A DNA stretch of 64,000 nucleotides. Source: Morinoia aosen (lineage: Eukaryota > Arthropoda > Malacostraca > Amphipoda > Talitridae). The stretch's first letter is position 1. Each line of letters begins with the position of its first letter. Location: the NCBI GenBank assembly GCA_030386875.1, contig CM059560.1:33722183-33786182 (forward strand), given 5' to 3'. Both the position numbers and the translations under genes were made by a program. Below, in pieces: positions 1 through 13,600 of this stretch. The notes below the pieces were generated by a model. The model searched no databases and was not told where the DNA came from. It worked only from the letters and a program-made list of their open reading frames with translations.

Positions 1-1465
1 AATCTCTTTATGGATGAAGTTGCACTGTACGTTGTAAATTAACGCAATTACGGCAAGGATGGGCTCTTTTCATTTTGTACCATTGATTTCTCAAATAATA
101 TCAGTCACCAGTGACGATGTTTCCCTCGAACGCCTAAATGTAAAGTCTTAGTAGCGGTAGAGAACGCGCCTTCTTAGACGAGACTTCATCTCGAAAGGTG
201 TCTCTGCAAGATGCCAATATTTGACTCAGAAATATCTGGGACTTAGTCGGCATTCTAAGCATATTATGCTGCTGTTAAACTAATGTATCTGTGTTATTAA
301 GAAGCTGCGTCTGGCCCATTAAAATTAGTGTAAATATCGAGACCCTCTAACATTATCGTCATCGCTGGATTTTCTTTTTAAGGTGAGCGCATTTGTAATA
401 TCCTCTTTTCCATCGATTGCGTGGTCTTATAATCCCATATCATTAAAGTATGTCATTAATTACCAGTAAAGGGTTGGCCAACATTCTTACTAGTTAACCA
501 ATTTAACCCTCTGGATTCTCTGAAAAAGAATTATTGATTGAAGAACATGTAATACTAGATTGAAAATCATTATTGATTGAAAACTGAATCATAGAGTGGA
601 TAAAATACGATATATTAAAAAAAAGATGATTGACATGCACATGAAGGGTCACGCCAAAAATGAAATTAAAATGAAGAAAACTAAGACGCACGTGAAGCGA
701 TAACAGTTGCTTAAAAAAATAAATCTCAAATACCAACGGCACCCACCATTACCAAGCATTTTTGTACTTTTTGATGGGATACAAATGTCCACTATAAAAT
801 ACCAATGGATTGTAGGTTATACTTTTTCACTATTTTGAGATACATCTAACATTATAATTTTTCGAAGCCGTCAATTCTAGGACGTGGCCAACAACACTGC
901 GTTAGCGTTAACACTAATCATATAATTTTCTTTTTCAATTGAAAATTCGATTCATATCATATATCTCAATTTTCGCTGTCAAGTGAAGAATTCTGCACTT
1001 GTTTGTTTGCGTATGAACATTTCTGTTTTTTTTGGGGGGTAAAATATGAATATTATTTGGGTTGCCGTAAATAATCTTTTATAATTTGTTTTCATAAATC
1101 TTTTATAATTTGTTTATTATGCGTTTATCTGTTTTGTGTGCCGAAGATTAATACTATTCTGGTAGTTTGTTGTGTAATTGGTTTTATTAGGTTTGTTTCA
1201 ATTTAGCTTATTTAATAAACCCTATACCAAAGTTTGTTCAAGAAAGCACCCGTCGTCTAGTGATATATTTGTAAGTGCATCAAAAAACAAAGTGAGGGTT
1301 ATCCCTGATCTTGCATTGAAACCTGGAAGTATTTTTCATCAGGTTTTACTAGGAGCATGTTTTTTCTTCTAATAGGTAAATGTGATAACTAGCGAAGGAA
1401 TAGAACGTCTTGTTTTTACGTATTACTTTTACAGATCTTGCAAATCACCGAAAACACTGAGCAGC
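1..1465. other. upstream flank of the receptor gene
   Basis: AT-rich non-coding sequence ahead of the first recognised exon. Short open frames here have no family motifs. It should include the promoter and 5' UTR of the downstream gene, but I see no convincing TATA box or initiator that fixes a transcription start. Confidence 0.4.
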
Positions 1466-1664
1466 ATGAGGCTGGTAGTTTTCTTTTTACTACAAAATCT
1501 CTGCAGCGCTTTGTCGCCCGATTGGTTCTACTTGACAACTTCGATGACAAGAAGTAACTGTTTTTGTCCCTCATGTGATGTAAAAACAATCAACTTGAAA
1601 AGCGTGCGTGTTTGTGCAATGTTTTGCAGTCATGAGTCTTGTGACCTTTTCCGCTACGAGAATG
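1466..1664 (+). CDS. receptor exon 1: signal peptide and PAN-like cysteine segment
   Basis: The ATG at 1466 is chosen because it begins a clear signal peptide, MRLVVFFLLQNLCSA, followed by LSPDWFYL. The exon carries CFCPSC and CAMFCSHESC, then DLFRYENG, a spacing seen at the end of PAN/apple-like segments in invertebrate lectins. It ends aatg|gtaagc, a strong donor that leaves one base. That base joins the two-base start of the exon at 3034 to make a glycine, giving RYENG-VCRV. An upstream alternative start at 1382 (GTG) has no signal peptide. Confidence 0.68.
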
Positions 1665-4600
1665 GTAAGCATTAGGAATTGTGAGCAATGGCTATGATAA
1701 GTAGTGAGGACGATAAGCAATGATGATGGTAGTGCCGTAATTATTGATGGCTCCAAATGCAAGCGTGTTATCATTGGACTAGTCTACCTGAAGCATCATG
1801 AATGACAATATTTCATTTTTGCAGATATTATAAACAACTTCTGATTTTAATAAAATATTTTTATCTCTACTAATATTTCATCATTTCAGGTTCATAAATA
1901 TGTTGCAATTATGGAAGCTGAATCTTTAATTAGACACACTCAATTTTATGCGTGCTTTCTTTTTTGAGTTAACGAATTCAGTATTTTTAAACACGTTAAA
2001 AAGTCAGTTTTGTTTGTGGAAACCGAGAAGCCTTCCCTGTAGCAAGTTGAAGTGAACAAAATAGCGAATAGGCTTATTCTACATTTGATTCTTGAGTGAA
2101 TGGTTAAAACAATAGATTAGATTTTTGAGCAATAAGATGGAAATGTTCGGACCTCACATAGCTCGAACATTGATGGCATCCTTTGAACTTCGTAAGATAT
2201 TTGAGTAATTTTTCAGCAGCGTATGAATGTCATTGTTTGAGTTGTAACGTTTCTTTGAATTCCTGATTTTTTTTGATTTAATATCACGAATAGCTCATTC
2301 ATATAAAGCATCCGTAGATGCCTTCATTATTATTATTATTCATTATTATATCTTCAAAAACTCGAAGTGAGTGACGAATTTTTTTCAGTCATTCCCTAAT
2401 CTTCCAAAAATAATTCTATCAGAAATTGACACGATTCTTTAAAACCAATGGGCGAAGTTAAAAAAGACTTATTCAGATAACTGTACAATAATCTCAAATT
2501 TTCTGTCGTGATTTGTATCATGTGATATAATTACTAGGAAGTGGTCAACCGAGCAAGATGAGAATAATAGAGTTCATCGTTTTCATTCGAATATATTCCA
2601 ATGCGAATGCGCAGCGTAATTTACTTCAAATGTCGTCGTAGATATCGGCAGTATGAATTGTAGTTGTGTGAAGAGATTCATGATAAATCTTAACGAGAGA
2701 TTTCTACTGCGTATCCTTAGCATTAGTCCATTTTATATTGATTAATAATTGATATTTATGTGCTTCAATGATGATGACAGAGAAATTTATTTTATAGGAC
2801 AGTTTCTTTCGTGTTCTGCACGGAAACGCATGTCTCAATTAAGTTTCATTTGCCTTCTCCTCAAATCTGCGTATGTTTGTTTGGTTTCCTTTGTTTTCCA
2901 AGGAAATGTGTACCTACGTTTAGTTTTGTTTTTTTCTTTCCGCAGAGGAACGTGCCTTTGTCTAGTCTTATTCTGTTTTTTTTTGCAGCGACTTGGTTTT
3001 CCATAGTTTAGTTTGATTCGTCTTTTTCCGAAGGTGTGTGTCGAGTGTCGCCTCCAGCATACAGTGACAGGCGCACCACGGGCTCGTACTTGTCTGCAAC
3101 CCCGTTGTCTGAAAGCGCTGAGGTCGCTAGGGGAAAAATGGTGGCTGCTTCGTCAACTTACCGTAAGCTGTGAGAACCTTTTAATCTGTAAATAGTTGAA
3201 GCGTTGCTAAGTCCAGAAATTTCTTAAGCAAAATTCGAAAAATTTAAGTTTACTTATTGCATGAATGTCACATGCTAGTTTCTAACCACGTTGTGTGTTT
3301 GGGGAGATCAACGTTTGAATCTACTTTTGTCGCTTTCTATTTGATTAGCTGTCAGCCAAATAACATGAAAATCATCTCTAACAACGTGCAATTTTACTCC
3401 TCAAAAAAGCGACTTAGTTAGTCTTTACTCAAAAGCTTTCATTTTCTTCCTCCCTGCTGCACAACATTGATACCGTTGATTCATTTAAATAGGTAGAAAG
3501 ATTCGGTAGAATGGTCAGCTAAAACTTAACAATTACAATTAATCTAATCGCAGCATCATACAGTATTTTTCAAGGTGCGAAAATTTCCTTACCTTTGATA
3601 ACGCATTCGTTCCTTTCAATGAGGTGATTTTTCAGTCTTGGGGCGAATACCGTGGACGGTGACGAAGCCACGTTGTTTCACTCACTGGACGACGTCTCCA
3701 CAGACAAGCCATGGATCCTCATAGACTTACAAGGCTACGTCACTGTTGAGAAGTTCCGCATCTTGACGGTGGCCGAGACGCATGCGTACCGCTTTGAGGG
3801 TACTCAGATGGAGTTTGTTAACCCAACATATTTCTAACATATTTAACATTAAAATATGCTTTGAATTTGTTGTTCGGGGAGGTATTATGAGCCTCAGCGT
3901 TAAGAAACTAAATTATTTCCTGTTTTGAATATTATTACTGGCGTTACATTTGCATTTCATTAGTAACCAGCTGCAGGATGAAACGCACTAACTTCTGTGT
4001 CTAAAACATATTATTTCGTGTAGGTAACTTCGTACTTTGAATATCATTAATGGTTTGTGAGATTCCATTTATTCAGTACCTAGCTGTAAAAACAAGTGCA
4101 CAAACTGTTACATTGGCCATAATTCTATTTTCTTTCTGCTTCGAGGTGCATTTTCGCTCAAAAAATTTTACATTACGTACTACATCCGACGATATATCAT
4201 CAATAAAAATTCGAAGTCTCTTATTTTGGCTCATCTATATTTGAAGAAATAAAATTTTCATGTTTTATCCAAGTTAATTTTGAATGCAACGATCATTGTA
4301 ACTAAAAATTAAGCTCACGTTGGGAATTTATCACGTACACATAATAGAAAGGAGGATCACTGAGCTTTGTGTTGTCGGTAACACAACTAATATTATTCAA
4401 TCTTCTCACGGACTCAATTGCATTACCATGCATCATTTTCGAATTATTACTTTACGCATTATTTTCAAAAAGTCCTTGAAAAATTGTGCAATAATTCTAG
4501 AAAGTTTTTTCGAGCTATCAATTATGCATTGATTGTTATGTTCCGTATTTCGGAGACTATTGACCCTGTTATGTATGAGAAATGAATCAAATGTAAGGTT

Positions 4601-7600
4601 TGATGTCCAACAATACTTCGTGGTTTTCAGGTGAACCGATTTGCGCATTTGAGTATGCGTGAAGCTTTTGAAACTTACACAATTGCAAGATTCTCACTTT
4701 AATTTAACTTTCCTTTTTGAAAGACATAATTCGTTATTCACATTCAGGGTATCTTCGAGACATGAATATGAGAATTTTAACTTAAACTTTTTTCAGTGTT
4801 AAACCACGTTTTTTCTAGACGAGGTTCACAGGTGAATCACCTCTCTGTTACCTATGGTTATTGAACCGTACTAATAACTACCCTATGATGGCCATTGTTG
4901 TAAAGTCAGTCAGTTTTGATGAGGGATTTTTCACAACCGTGCTCAGCTTCTGCTCGGTGACGCCAAGCCATCAGCTGCAGGAAACTTCAGCGCCTTCACA
5001 GTGGTCGGCACCATCGATGGACCCATTGATGAGGCAACGGTGTGGTATGATTTTGATGTGAATCCTCCACTTTGCTCCCGATATGAAGCTGTGCACAAAT
5101 ACGTAGAATATCCATACTCGGATTATCTTCTTGAGGTGAGAGAGATCGAGATCTGGACTTCATACTAGCGGGAATGGACATATATGCATTTGTCCGCGTT
5201 CAAATAGGAGAGCAAAATTTGACTCAACCCAGCTTGAAACTCGTCCAACTACTCTAATTTACGCTACTCTAATTTATGCTAACACGTACTAAATGGTACG
5301 TGTTATGAATTAGGAAAGGGATTTTTTTGCTGGAAGAAACTCTCAACAAAAATAGATACAGACGACTTACAAGAAGATAAATGCAGAGAAAGAGCTTATA
5401 GTATACAGGAATGGTAGCAGCATTTAGTGTACAAGAATCTCAGTGGAAAATTAATCCGACAGGAGTGGTAGAACTGAAAGGTGGAGCCATAAATTTAAAG
5501 ACTAAGATAAAGTTTTGTAGAGTTTTGAAACTTGCCTGTGAATGAAGTTGACAGTGTGAGAAATTGGCGCAAATTAACTTGTGCTTTTTGTGTTGAGAAT
5601 TTCCCACACGATTTATCGCGTAGTGCACAAGGTGTGTGAGTGAACCGGAATTTCTGATAATAGCTTGCACTAATTTCCTTCCTAGAATTGTAATATCACT
5701 CTTACATTTGCTCATTTTTCTCAGTCGAAAGCCATGGATTTTTATATTTTATGGACGGTCTTTTGAGACCCGCATTAGCAGATCCACCTCAAGGCTTGGG
5801 GGTCCATGAGTGATTCAACGAAAGATGCTCGAAATAATTATTTTTAAACCTCTCCCATATGTTTCTTCATAATTTTGTAGCAATTTTTATCCTACTTCAG
5901 AAGATTGGAACTCTCATCGCAGTCTCGGGAAAAAAAATTCTTTCGCTGAAATTTTAGAACAGAAATTCGAACTTGCGACGTGTCAGAGATTGCTCGTTGC
6001 ACCCTCAAGAATACGATGAGCTTACAGGAACCAAGCTTACATTTCTACTCGTATTTCAGTATTAGATTATACGAAAGATTTTGAGGAAAGGAGTTTTAAT
6101 AAAATAGAAAAACTGCAGCCGAGAGTAGTTTATTGGCACCATATATAAACTGCCAAGTGAGTATCTGTTGATAGGGTGGTTCCCGGACGCTGCGATGGAG
6201 TAGGTACCACTTCAGTAGAGGACCACAAGGGCGCAGGTCCTCGACTCCGATCTCCATCTCCCGTTGCCTGGTGAGATAAAGGTTATAGGTGTACTAATAG
6301 CACTGAGTTATAGGGCGTACTAATAGCACTGAGTTATAGGGCGTACTAATAGCACTGAGTTATAGGGCGTACTAATAGCACTGAGTTATAGGGCGTATTA
6401 ATAGCACTGAGACTAGCCACGTGGTTAGATTTATAGATTTGGCCCAGGCAAGCGTGGATTACGTTATAGGTTTTGATATAGCCGACTCTAGCATCACCAG
6501 CTAGCTAACGCCAAGCTACCCAGTAACTAACCTCTAGAACGTTGGCCATGAAGCGAAGGAGCTGGCGAAGGCCGACGTGGTGTCAGAAGGTCTTCAGACG
6601 TGACCAGCAAGCTCGCCAGGAGTAACCCTTAGTAGATGTGAAGGAATGCGGGACGAATGAAGGGACGCCGACAGGATGACGACCCTGGCACTGGGCGACT
6701 TAGCTCGCCCTGTTGACGGAGATCATCTCTACGAGGAGAGTACTAGAACGAACGCTTCTCTAGAACAGTCGAGAATAGATTACAGAGAGTCGATAGCTTC
6801 AGAGTCTGGAGTGTTCAGAATTCTGCCCTTGTACTGCCTGCTCTGGGAGCAGTTGGCCTATAAATACTGTGTGCAAGTTGCGTTCAGTATGACTGTTGTA
6901 TTCAGAATAGTTACCGGCAAGCAAGGATCAGCTAGTGGTGATGCTGTACGACTAATATATTTTTTTATTTTCCACAGATTATGATTTAAAAAAGATTCGA
7001 AGTAGTTTGTGTAATTGTCGTGACCCTCTTTATTTTATCTCGCTGAGGTCACGGTCTTCATTTTTCTCTGCCGTCATTCTTTGTTGCGATGCATGATATT
7101 TTTCCATGTTATATTATTAGTCGTGACATCAAGATTATTCGTCACTATTCATATATTTTCTACTTGGTAATATCAAGGTAGCTGCCACCAATTCAGATTT
7201 TTATCTGAATGAATATTTAATTCAATCTTCGGTAAGCGTTACGAGCGGCTTAAGGCCATAAATTAATCGTGCATTTTAGCCGTGTTTCCTGGCTTCAAAC
7301 ATTATTACTTTCCTTCTGAATCATCATGTCCTCTCCTCCTATTTATCTGAGGGTTATTAAAGACACAGGAAATATCAAAGAAATTCACTATTGAACACAG
7401 GAAAATATTGAGACATTAATCATCAAAAATACGCATTAATTGAATAAATGTGACTTACGCATTCACATCCTAATATACTTAGAAGCGTGAGAGGGAACTG
7501 GGATTTGACATGAAATCAGAGGGAAACTTATCTTGAGATTTGGAGATCAGGGCTCGCAGTTTGAATGTCGCCTGGCTGGCGCGCTGTAGCAAGGTCGCCA

Positions 7601-10600
7601 TGTTTGGTTGAGGGCAGAGAGACCAGGTTGATGGCTGGGGCTATGCCGACAGTTAGCAATCTAGGTTGACAATCTCTAATTTACGTTATTGGCACTGCAG
7701 TTGAGTATTCTTGAAGTTAATCACTTTCGAGCGAATGAGGGCACAGATATTCTAGGATGGCTTTGAGTAGTGAATTTAAGAGACAAGCCTCGGCCCAACT
7801 GGACCGGGGTTGATAATTTGAGCTCGCACGTGACCGTTCTCGTTCGTCTTCCTCGCCCCACTGCCGCCGCTCTCTCAAGCAACCGCGCCCAGCGTCCCCT
7901 TGAGGTGCCAAGTTTGAATAACAACCTAACAAGGTTACCAATAAGAACGTGATACATCCCTACTATCAAATAGAAAACATACATCATTAACCTTACCCTC
8001 ATTACTATATAAAAAATCCCCGCAAAACAATGTTAAACATATGAATTAAAGCAAATGAAGACATCCGTTGAGGTTCTTAGCATCTTCCGTTAGCGTCTTC
8101 GTTCGTAACGCGTATCGACGACGTCTGGGCGTTGTTCCTGACGAGTCGACTGTTCTTGAATTTAATGTTGCAATGCTTCCTCGCAGAAATCAGGCTTAAT
8201 ATTTGGTCTTTTGAATCATTTATGAATAAGTCGTTGGCCGCACGATTATTCAGATCCTTAGCGATATTCCTTACACAGTTATGCGGAGAAGCATGACAAA
8301 TTGCGTAACTGGCATTGTCAGCTTATATGCGTACGTCGATGAGGTCCTTTCGATACAACTTGTTTTGATAAACATAAGTAACTGAAGAATAAAATAGCTC
8401 CTTGTGGGCTTCATAAAAATTATTTCATAAGATGGCACTCATGGCTATGCGAGGTTCGTCAAGTATTTCGCGGTCATTCTATAAAGATAGCTTTTATGCC
8501 TTTCTACTTCAACGTTTTGAATTTTAATTCAATATCGTAAGACTCATTTGACTCTTTCTGTTGTGAATTATGGCGTGTCAATCTCACTCTCTGCAACGAT
8601 ATTACGTGACCTATAAAAATTAATCACTACTTTGAACAATGTCAACTGCGAGGATTACAAGCAGATTTACAAGATCAAAACCGCGTGAGTGGAATTGCTT
8701 TCAGTCGGCGAAAGTCAGCTGACAATAATCTTGTACTAATATTCTAATTTTGGAAAAAATTAGTAATCTTAAGGGTTTGCCAAACCCCTCAATCATAAAA
8801 TGATACTTTAATTTAATATCTTTTGAGCGTGTTCTAGACTTGGAAGCTGCTTGGGGACCTCACAGTTACATTTATAAAAATGTAACCTTTGAATTTATTT
8901 TTTAATGTCATACGTGTCAATTAAAGGCTTTAAAAAAGTGTTTTATTTCATTCAAGACCATTATTAGGAACTTATCGAAATTTTAAATAATGACACTCGT
9001 ATTTAAATTCCAATAGCATTCTGTTACGTCTTCTTGACTTCAACATAGTGTGATAAGAAATCACTTGACGCTTATGCCGTTGTGTCTGGCTCTGATTTCG
9101 ATAAATTGCAGCAAGGCTTAAGATTTTTGAAAAATTTGCAAATGATCCACCTAAATTTTAAGTAGACATTTCAAAGGCTCGAGCAACGCAAATATAAACA
9201 TTAATCGCTAGTTTTCATTACCAAAAAGTTCCCTGTCATTTTTGAAAACCCTCCATTGAATGAGTGAATTTTATATGGAGATGTCTTTTAATATGTTGGA
9301 AAAAGACTCAACAGGCATATCGCACGTACCCTTACTGGCTTTATTATCGTAATTTGGGAGGTCGAATTTAATATTTCATACCAAATACAAATGGAAAAAC
9401 GTCACCTAGAATACCTGCGTGCAGGCAAATTTATGTGTTCCTTTTAAGGCTGGAAATTTCCTTAATGATGAATAAAATCGTCTGTTGGAGCAATATAAAA
9501 TTACATTCACAAGTTCGTGATTTTAGGATATTCAAATTATCTCGTGTCCTTTGAAGAGGCTCTGATTCTCACTGTTACGTTTGAGAAATTTCAAATTTTT
9601 AAATTTTTGTTTTCGTAAAGCTCGACGAAACTGCAGCCATGGAGCCACCAGGAGGTGCAACTCAAATTACTGGGACGGTGTGCAAACGACAATTTAAACT
9701 AAATAGAACCGAGAAATGAATTTTCCCCCATACAGAATGATGTTCTCAAAGTAAACGTTGTACTTCGGATACATGCAGTTGAAGAAATGCAACTCTAAAA
9801 AACCTATAACGAATAATCAACTGTGCGCCCGCCAGGCATATAAATAGGATCGGCGAGAGATATCGTCGTTCATTGGCGGTGCGCTGCCGTAGAGATCACA
9901 CTAGATAGAGTCATCACTGTCCAGTAGCGGACGCATTACCGTCGAGGAAGCACCTGTATAGATCACAGATGCATTGTAGAAGATTTGTACTAGCACCTAT
10001 CGTCTGATCTCTCTGATTCTTGCCAACTACCAAGCCTGTATCTACTCTGAAGTACCAATAAAAATATAAATTTCTGCAAGGTCATCCATGTTTCTTGCAA
10101 CGACAGATCATAATCAATAATCACGTACTGCTTTTGCACAAGAAAATTACGTATTATTATACTGTACTTGTTGAACTGTTACACTGTGAACGGTTACTTT
10201 ACGTTTCACTTATCGCGTTACGTTAATGCCTCAATCAAAAAGGTTAAATACTAAAGCATATACGAGGTTAACATGAAGCATAAGCAAATACAACAAAAAG
10301 AATGATTGAACACGTAAGGACATACTTTTACAGTACGTACACAAAAAGTTGTCAATGCAAAAATCAATATTGACGTTAAATACTCTAAATTTTAATCGTT
10401 CAATCAGTTGTTAGTTTTAATCGTTCAATCAGTTGTTAATTATCCCGTAGAAACTTTGGGAGACTTGACGATAAATTTTACATTCTTTTGCGTTTGATTA
10501 ATTTCAAATTACACAACATAAAACTATACTGAGTATGAAATTCGGGTAGGCTTGCAAAATGACTTTTATGATGCACTAGATCGTTTCAACGTGCTCAAAA

Positions 10601-13600
10601 ATTATTAACTGAAGGATTATTAAATGAAGCCTCTCTCATTGACAAATGACTATGAAGTAAATTAAATTTTACTCTCACACTGAATTAGTGTGGACTCTCA
10701 CGTCCAAAACACATCTAATTCATGACTATCCACCAGTCACACCAGTCACTAAAAAATGTTTTAACAACATTAACAACATTAATGACATTTGTGGCACTTT
10801 ACCATAATCTTTAATGGTCACTATCATAACTAGTTACCTAGTCATATACTGCTTCACAGTATTACTAATTCACAGTATTACCAACATTACTGCCTCGTGC
10901 CAATACTAACGCGTACGAAATGCTGAGCACAGCTCTCGGCCTTGCGCAGGCGTACAAAAAAAATATCTGCCTCTGCATCAAGCAAAAAAAACATCACACT
11001 CACTCGTGTGCGCTGCAAAATTCAAGAATTTTGGACTTTGTTCACATGTTATTACTATTGGATTAAGATAAATTGTATCAGTTTAGCGATTTTCCTTTTA
11101 TTTTTGCAGAGTGCGAAACCGATTTTCATCTTCATATTTGATGTTCTAAACTAGTGTGTCTTGGATTTTGTTACGTATTATCTTATATCTTACTCCACGT
11201 TCTATATCGTTATGTTACCGATAGAATTAAGTTTTACGAGTCTACGGCACTCTGTTTATTCTGATTGGTTGTTTTACTAATGGTGAAAAAGTTCCGTTCT
11301 AATTTGTGCGATGTTTGGCTATAACACTAACTTCTATTTTTAAGTCTACGGTAACGCAGACGATATTTTGAATGTTTCTTTTTGGTGAAAACTTTAATGA
11401 TGCTTTATTTAATATCAACTCAACTTTTCTGTATCATTTTTCATTACCTACGAGGCAATAGTTTTGATTCTTATAAGATTTTCCGAATTTGCCGAAGAAC
11501 TCGTGTTTCGCTCGGTGTTAATCTTTCACCAGAGATGTAAGCGGATGTTTTTATATTTACTCATGAATTAATATTAAGTTGGTATTTCCACCCTTGTGTT
11601 TTACGTATTTCATTTAAACCATGTTCGCGAAAATGCTCGAATCGATGCAGTGTTCCGGTATATAATTATGATTTGTTTCATTTTGGTTTATCGATTACTC
11701 AATTTATGCGAATACTTGTTCATTTAAAATTTTAAAGGTATTGAATTATTTACATTTTATGGCGAGAATGATTTTTATTTGTCGAGTTATCTGCGTGCCC
11801 TATTTCTTATTTGTGTTTGATTAAAAACTTTTTAGTTGTTGTTTCAACGATGCGATTTTCTTTCATTTTTATTGCGTTATCATTTCAACTGTTTAACACA
11901 AAAGTGCGTTCTACGAGTTTCTTTCTTAAGACTTTATGATGTCTTGCGTTAGGAAATATTGTGTTGCGCTAACACCTTCAGAAGAGACGTTGAGATCAGG
12001 AAGTTGTCATAGTGTTGTTGCGACATCAAGAGCTGTGCTCATCACGCCGTCAGCTAAAAGTTGATAAACTGAGCTGTAATCGTGGCGATGTCGACACGAG
12101 AGTGCGAGTGTGCAACCGAGAGAACTGCCTCGAATCTGCCGCAAATTGTTTGGCAACAATGCTAGGCAGTGTAGTTGATATGAATGTGTCTTAATGAGAA
12201 TGAAGCGTCTTAGATGAAGCGTCTTCCATTGTCTTAGATTAATTCTATTTTATACGGAAAAAATCTCTATTATATACGGATTATGTATTCTATTTTATAG
12301 ATTATTTTGTTCATGTATTCACGTGGAATATTGTGACGAAGTATTATATTGCGAAAAAAAAAAACCAAATTGCACGCTTGTAGTTTAGTTGAATTGGAAT
12401 ATGTTAATTTAAATCGTCAAATTTTGGACGGGATTCCCTAAAATTGACACTAAAATATAATATTGACACTAAAAATGTTAATGTTTGTTTACTAAATTAC
12501 TAAAAATGTAATGTTTAACAAGATGTAGGATTACCGTTGAAATTTGTTTACGATGACAGCAAAGGCCATACCTGTCTACCTCCGTTCATAATTCGGAAGC
12601 ATTTTGTCATCAGAATTATTGATCGTCAAAGGATAATCAATGTGATTGATTGACGTTTTAAAAATATTTTTATTGTAATAAAAAAATTTTTGTGCGTGGG
12701 GGGTCCTAGATGTGCGCCCGCCAGGCATATAAATAGGATCGGCGAGAGATATCGTCGTTCATTGGCGGTGCGCTGCCGTAGAGATCACACTAGATAGAGT
12801 CATCACTGTCCAGTAGCGGAAGCATTACCGTCGAGGAAGCACCTGTATAGATCACAGATGCATTGTAGAAGATTTGTACTAGCACCTATCGTCTGATCTC
12901 TCTGATTCTTGCCAACTACCAAGCCTGTATCTACTCTGAAGTACCAATAAACTATAAATCACGTTGCTGCTCGTCACTCCCGAACCCCATTCGCGTTTGG
13001 TTACGGCCTAATACTGAAAAGGGTCGGAACATTCTTTTTTTTTTCGTGATTTATAGTTTATTGGTACTTCAGAGTAGATACAGGCTTGGTAGTTGGCAAG
13101 AATCAGAGAGATCAGACGATAGGTGCTAGTACAAATCTTCTACAATGCATCTGTGATCTATACAGGTGCTTCCTCGACGGTAATGCGTCCGCTACTGGAC
13201 AGTGATGACTCTATCTAGTGTGATCTCTACGGCAGCGCACCGCCAATGAACGACGATATCTCTCGCCGATCCTATTTATATGCCTGGCGGGCGCACACAA
13301 CAATGCAAGAATTACTAGCGTTGAACGTATTCACATCAACACGAGTGCTACAGGTACAAAATACATTCGATCGTCGCCTGCGAGCAAAACTTTAGAGATT
13401 GCTTTTTGGAACTAAATTGACTGTTGTCATGAAAATATTCGGGTACGACATGGAGACCATTTTCAGATTTTCATCTGTCAAGAAGAAACATCTCTTAATA
13501 ATAACTATTGCAATGAGAGCAGAAATTTCCTTCTATTTCAAGGTCCAATTTCAATTTTCCAGAAGAGCGTAGTTATTCATCCCCAAGGTTTGATGACCAA

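Noticed and set aside
7717-8002. Arginine-rich open frames on both strands
   Set aside because: GC-rich patch with random open frames; no conserved blocks.
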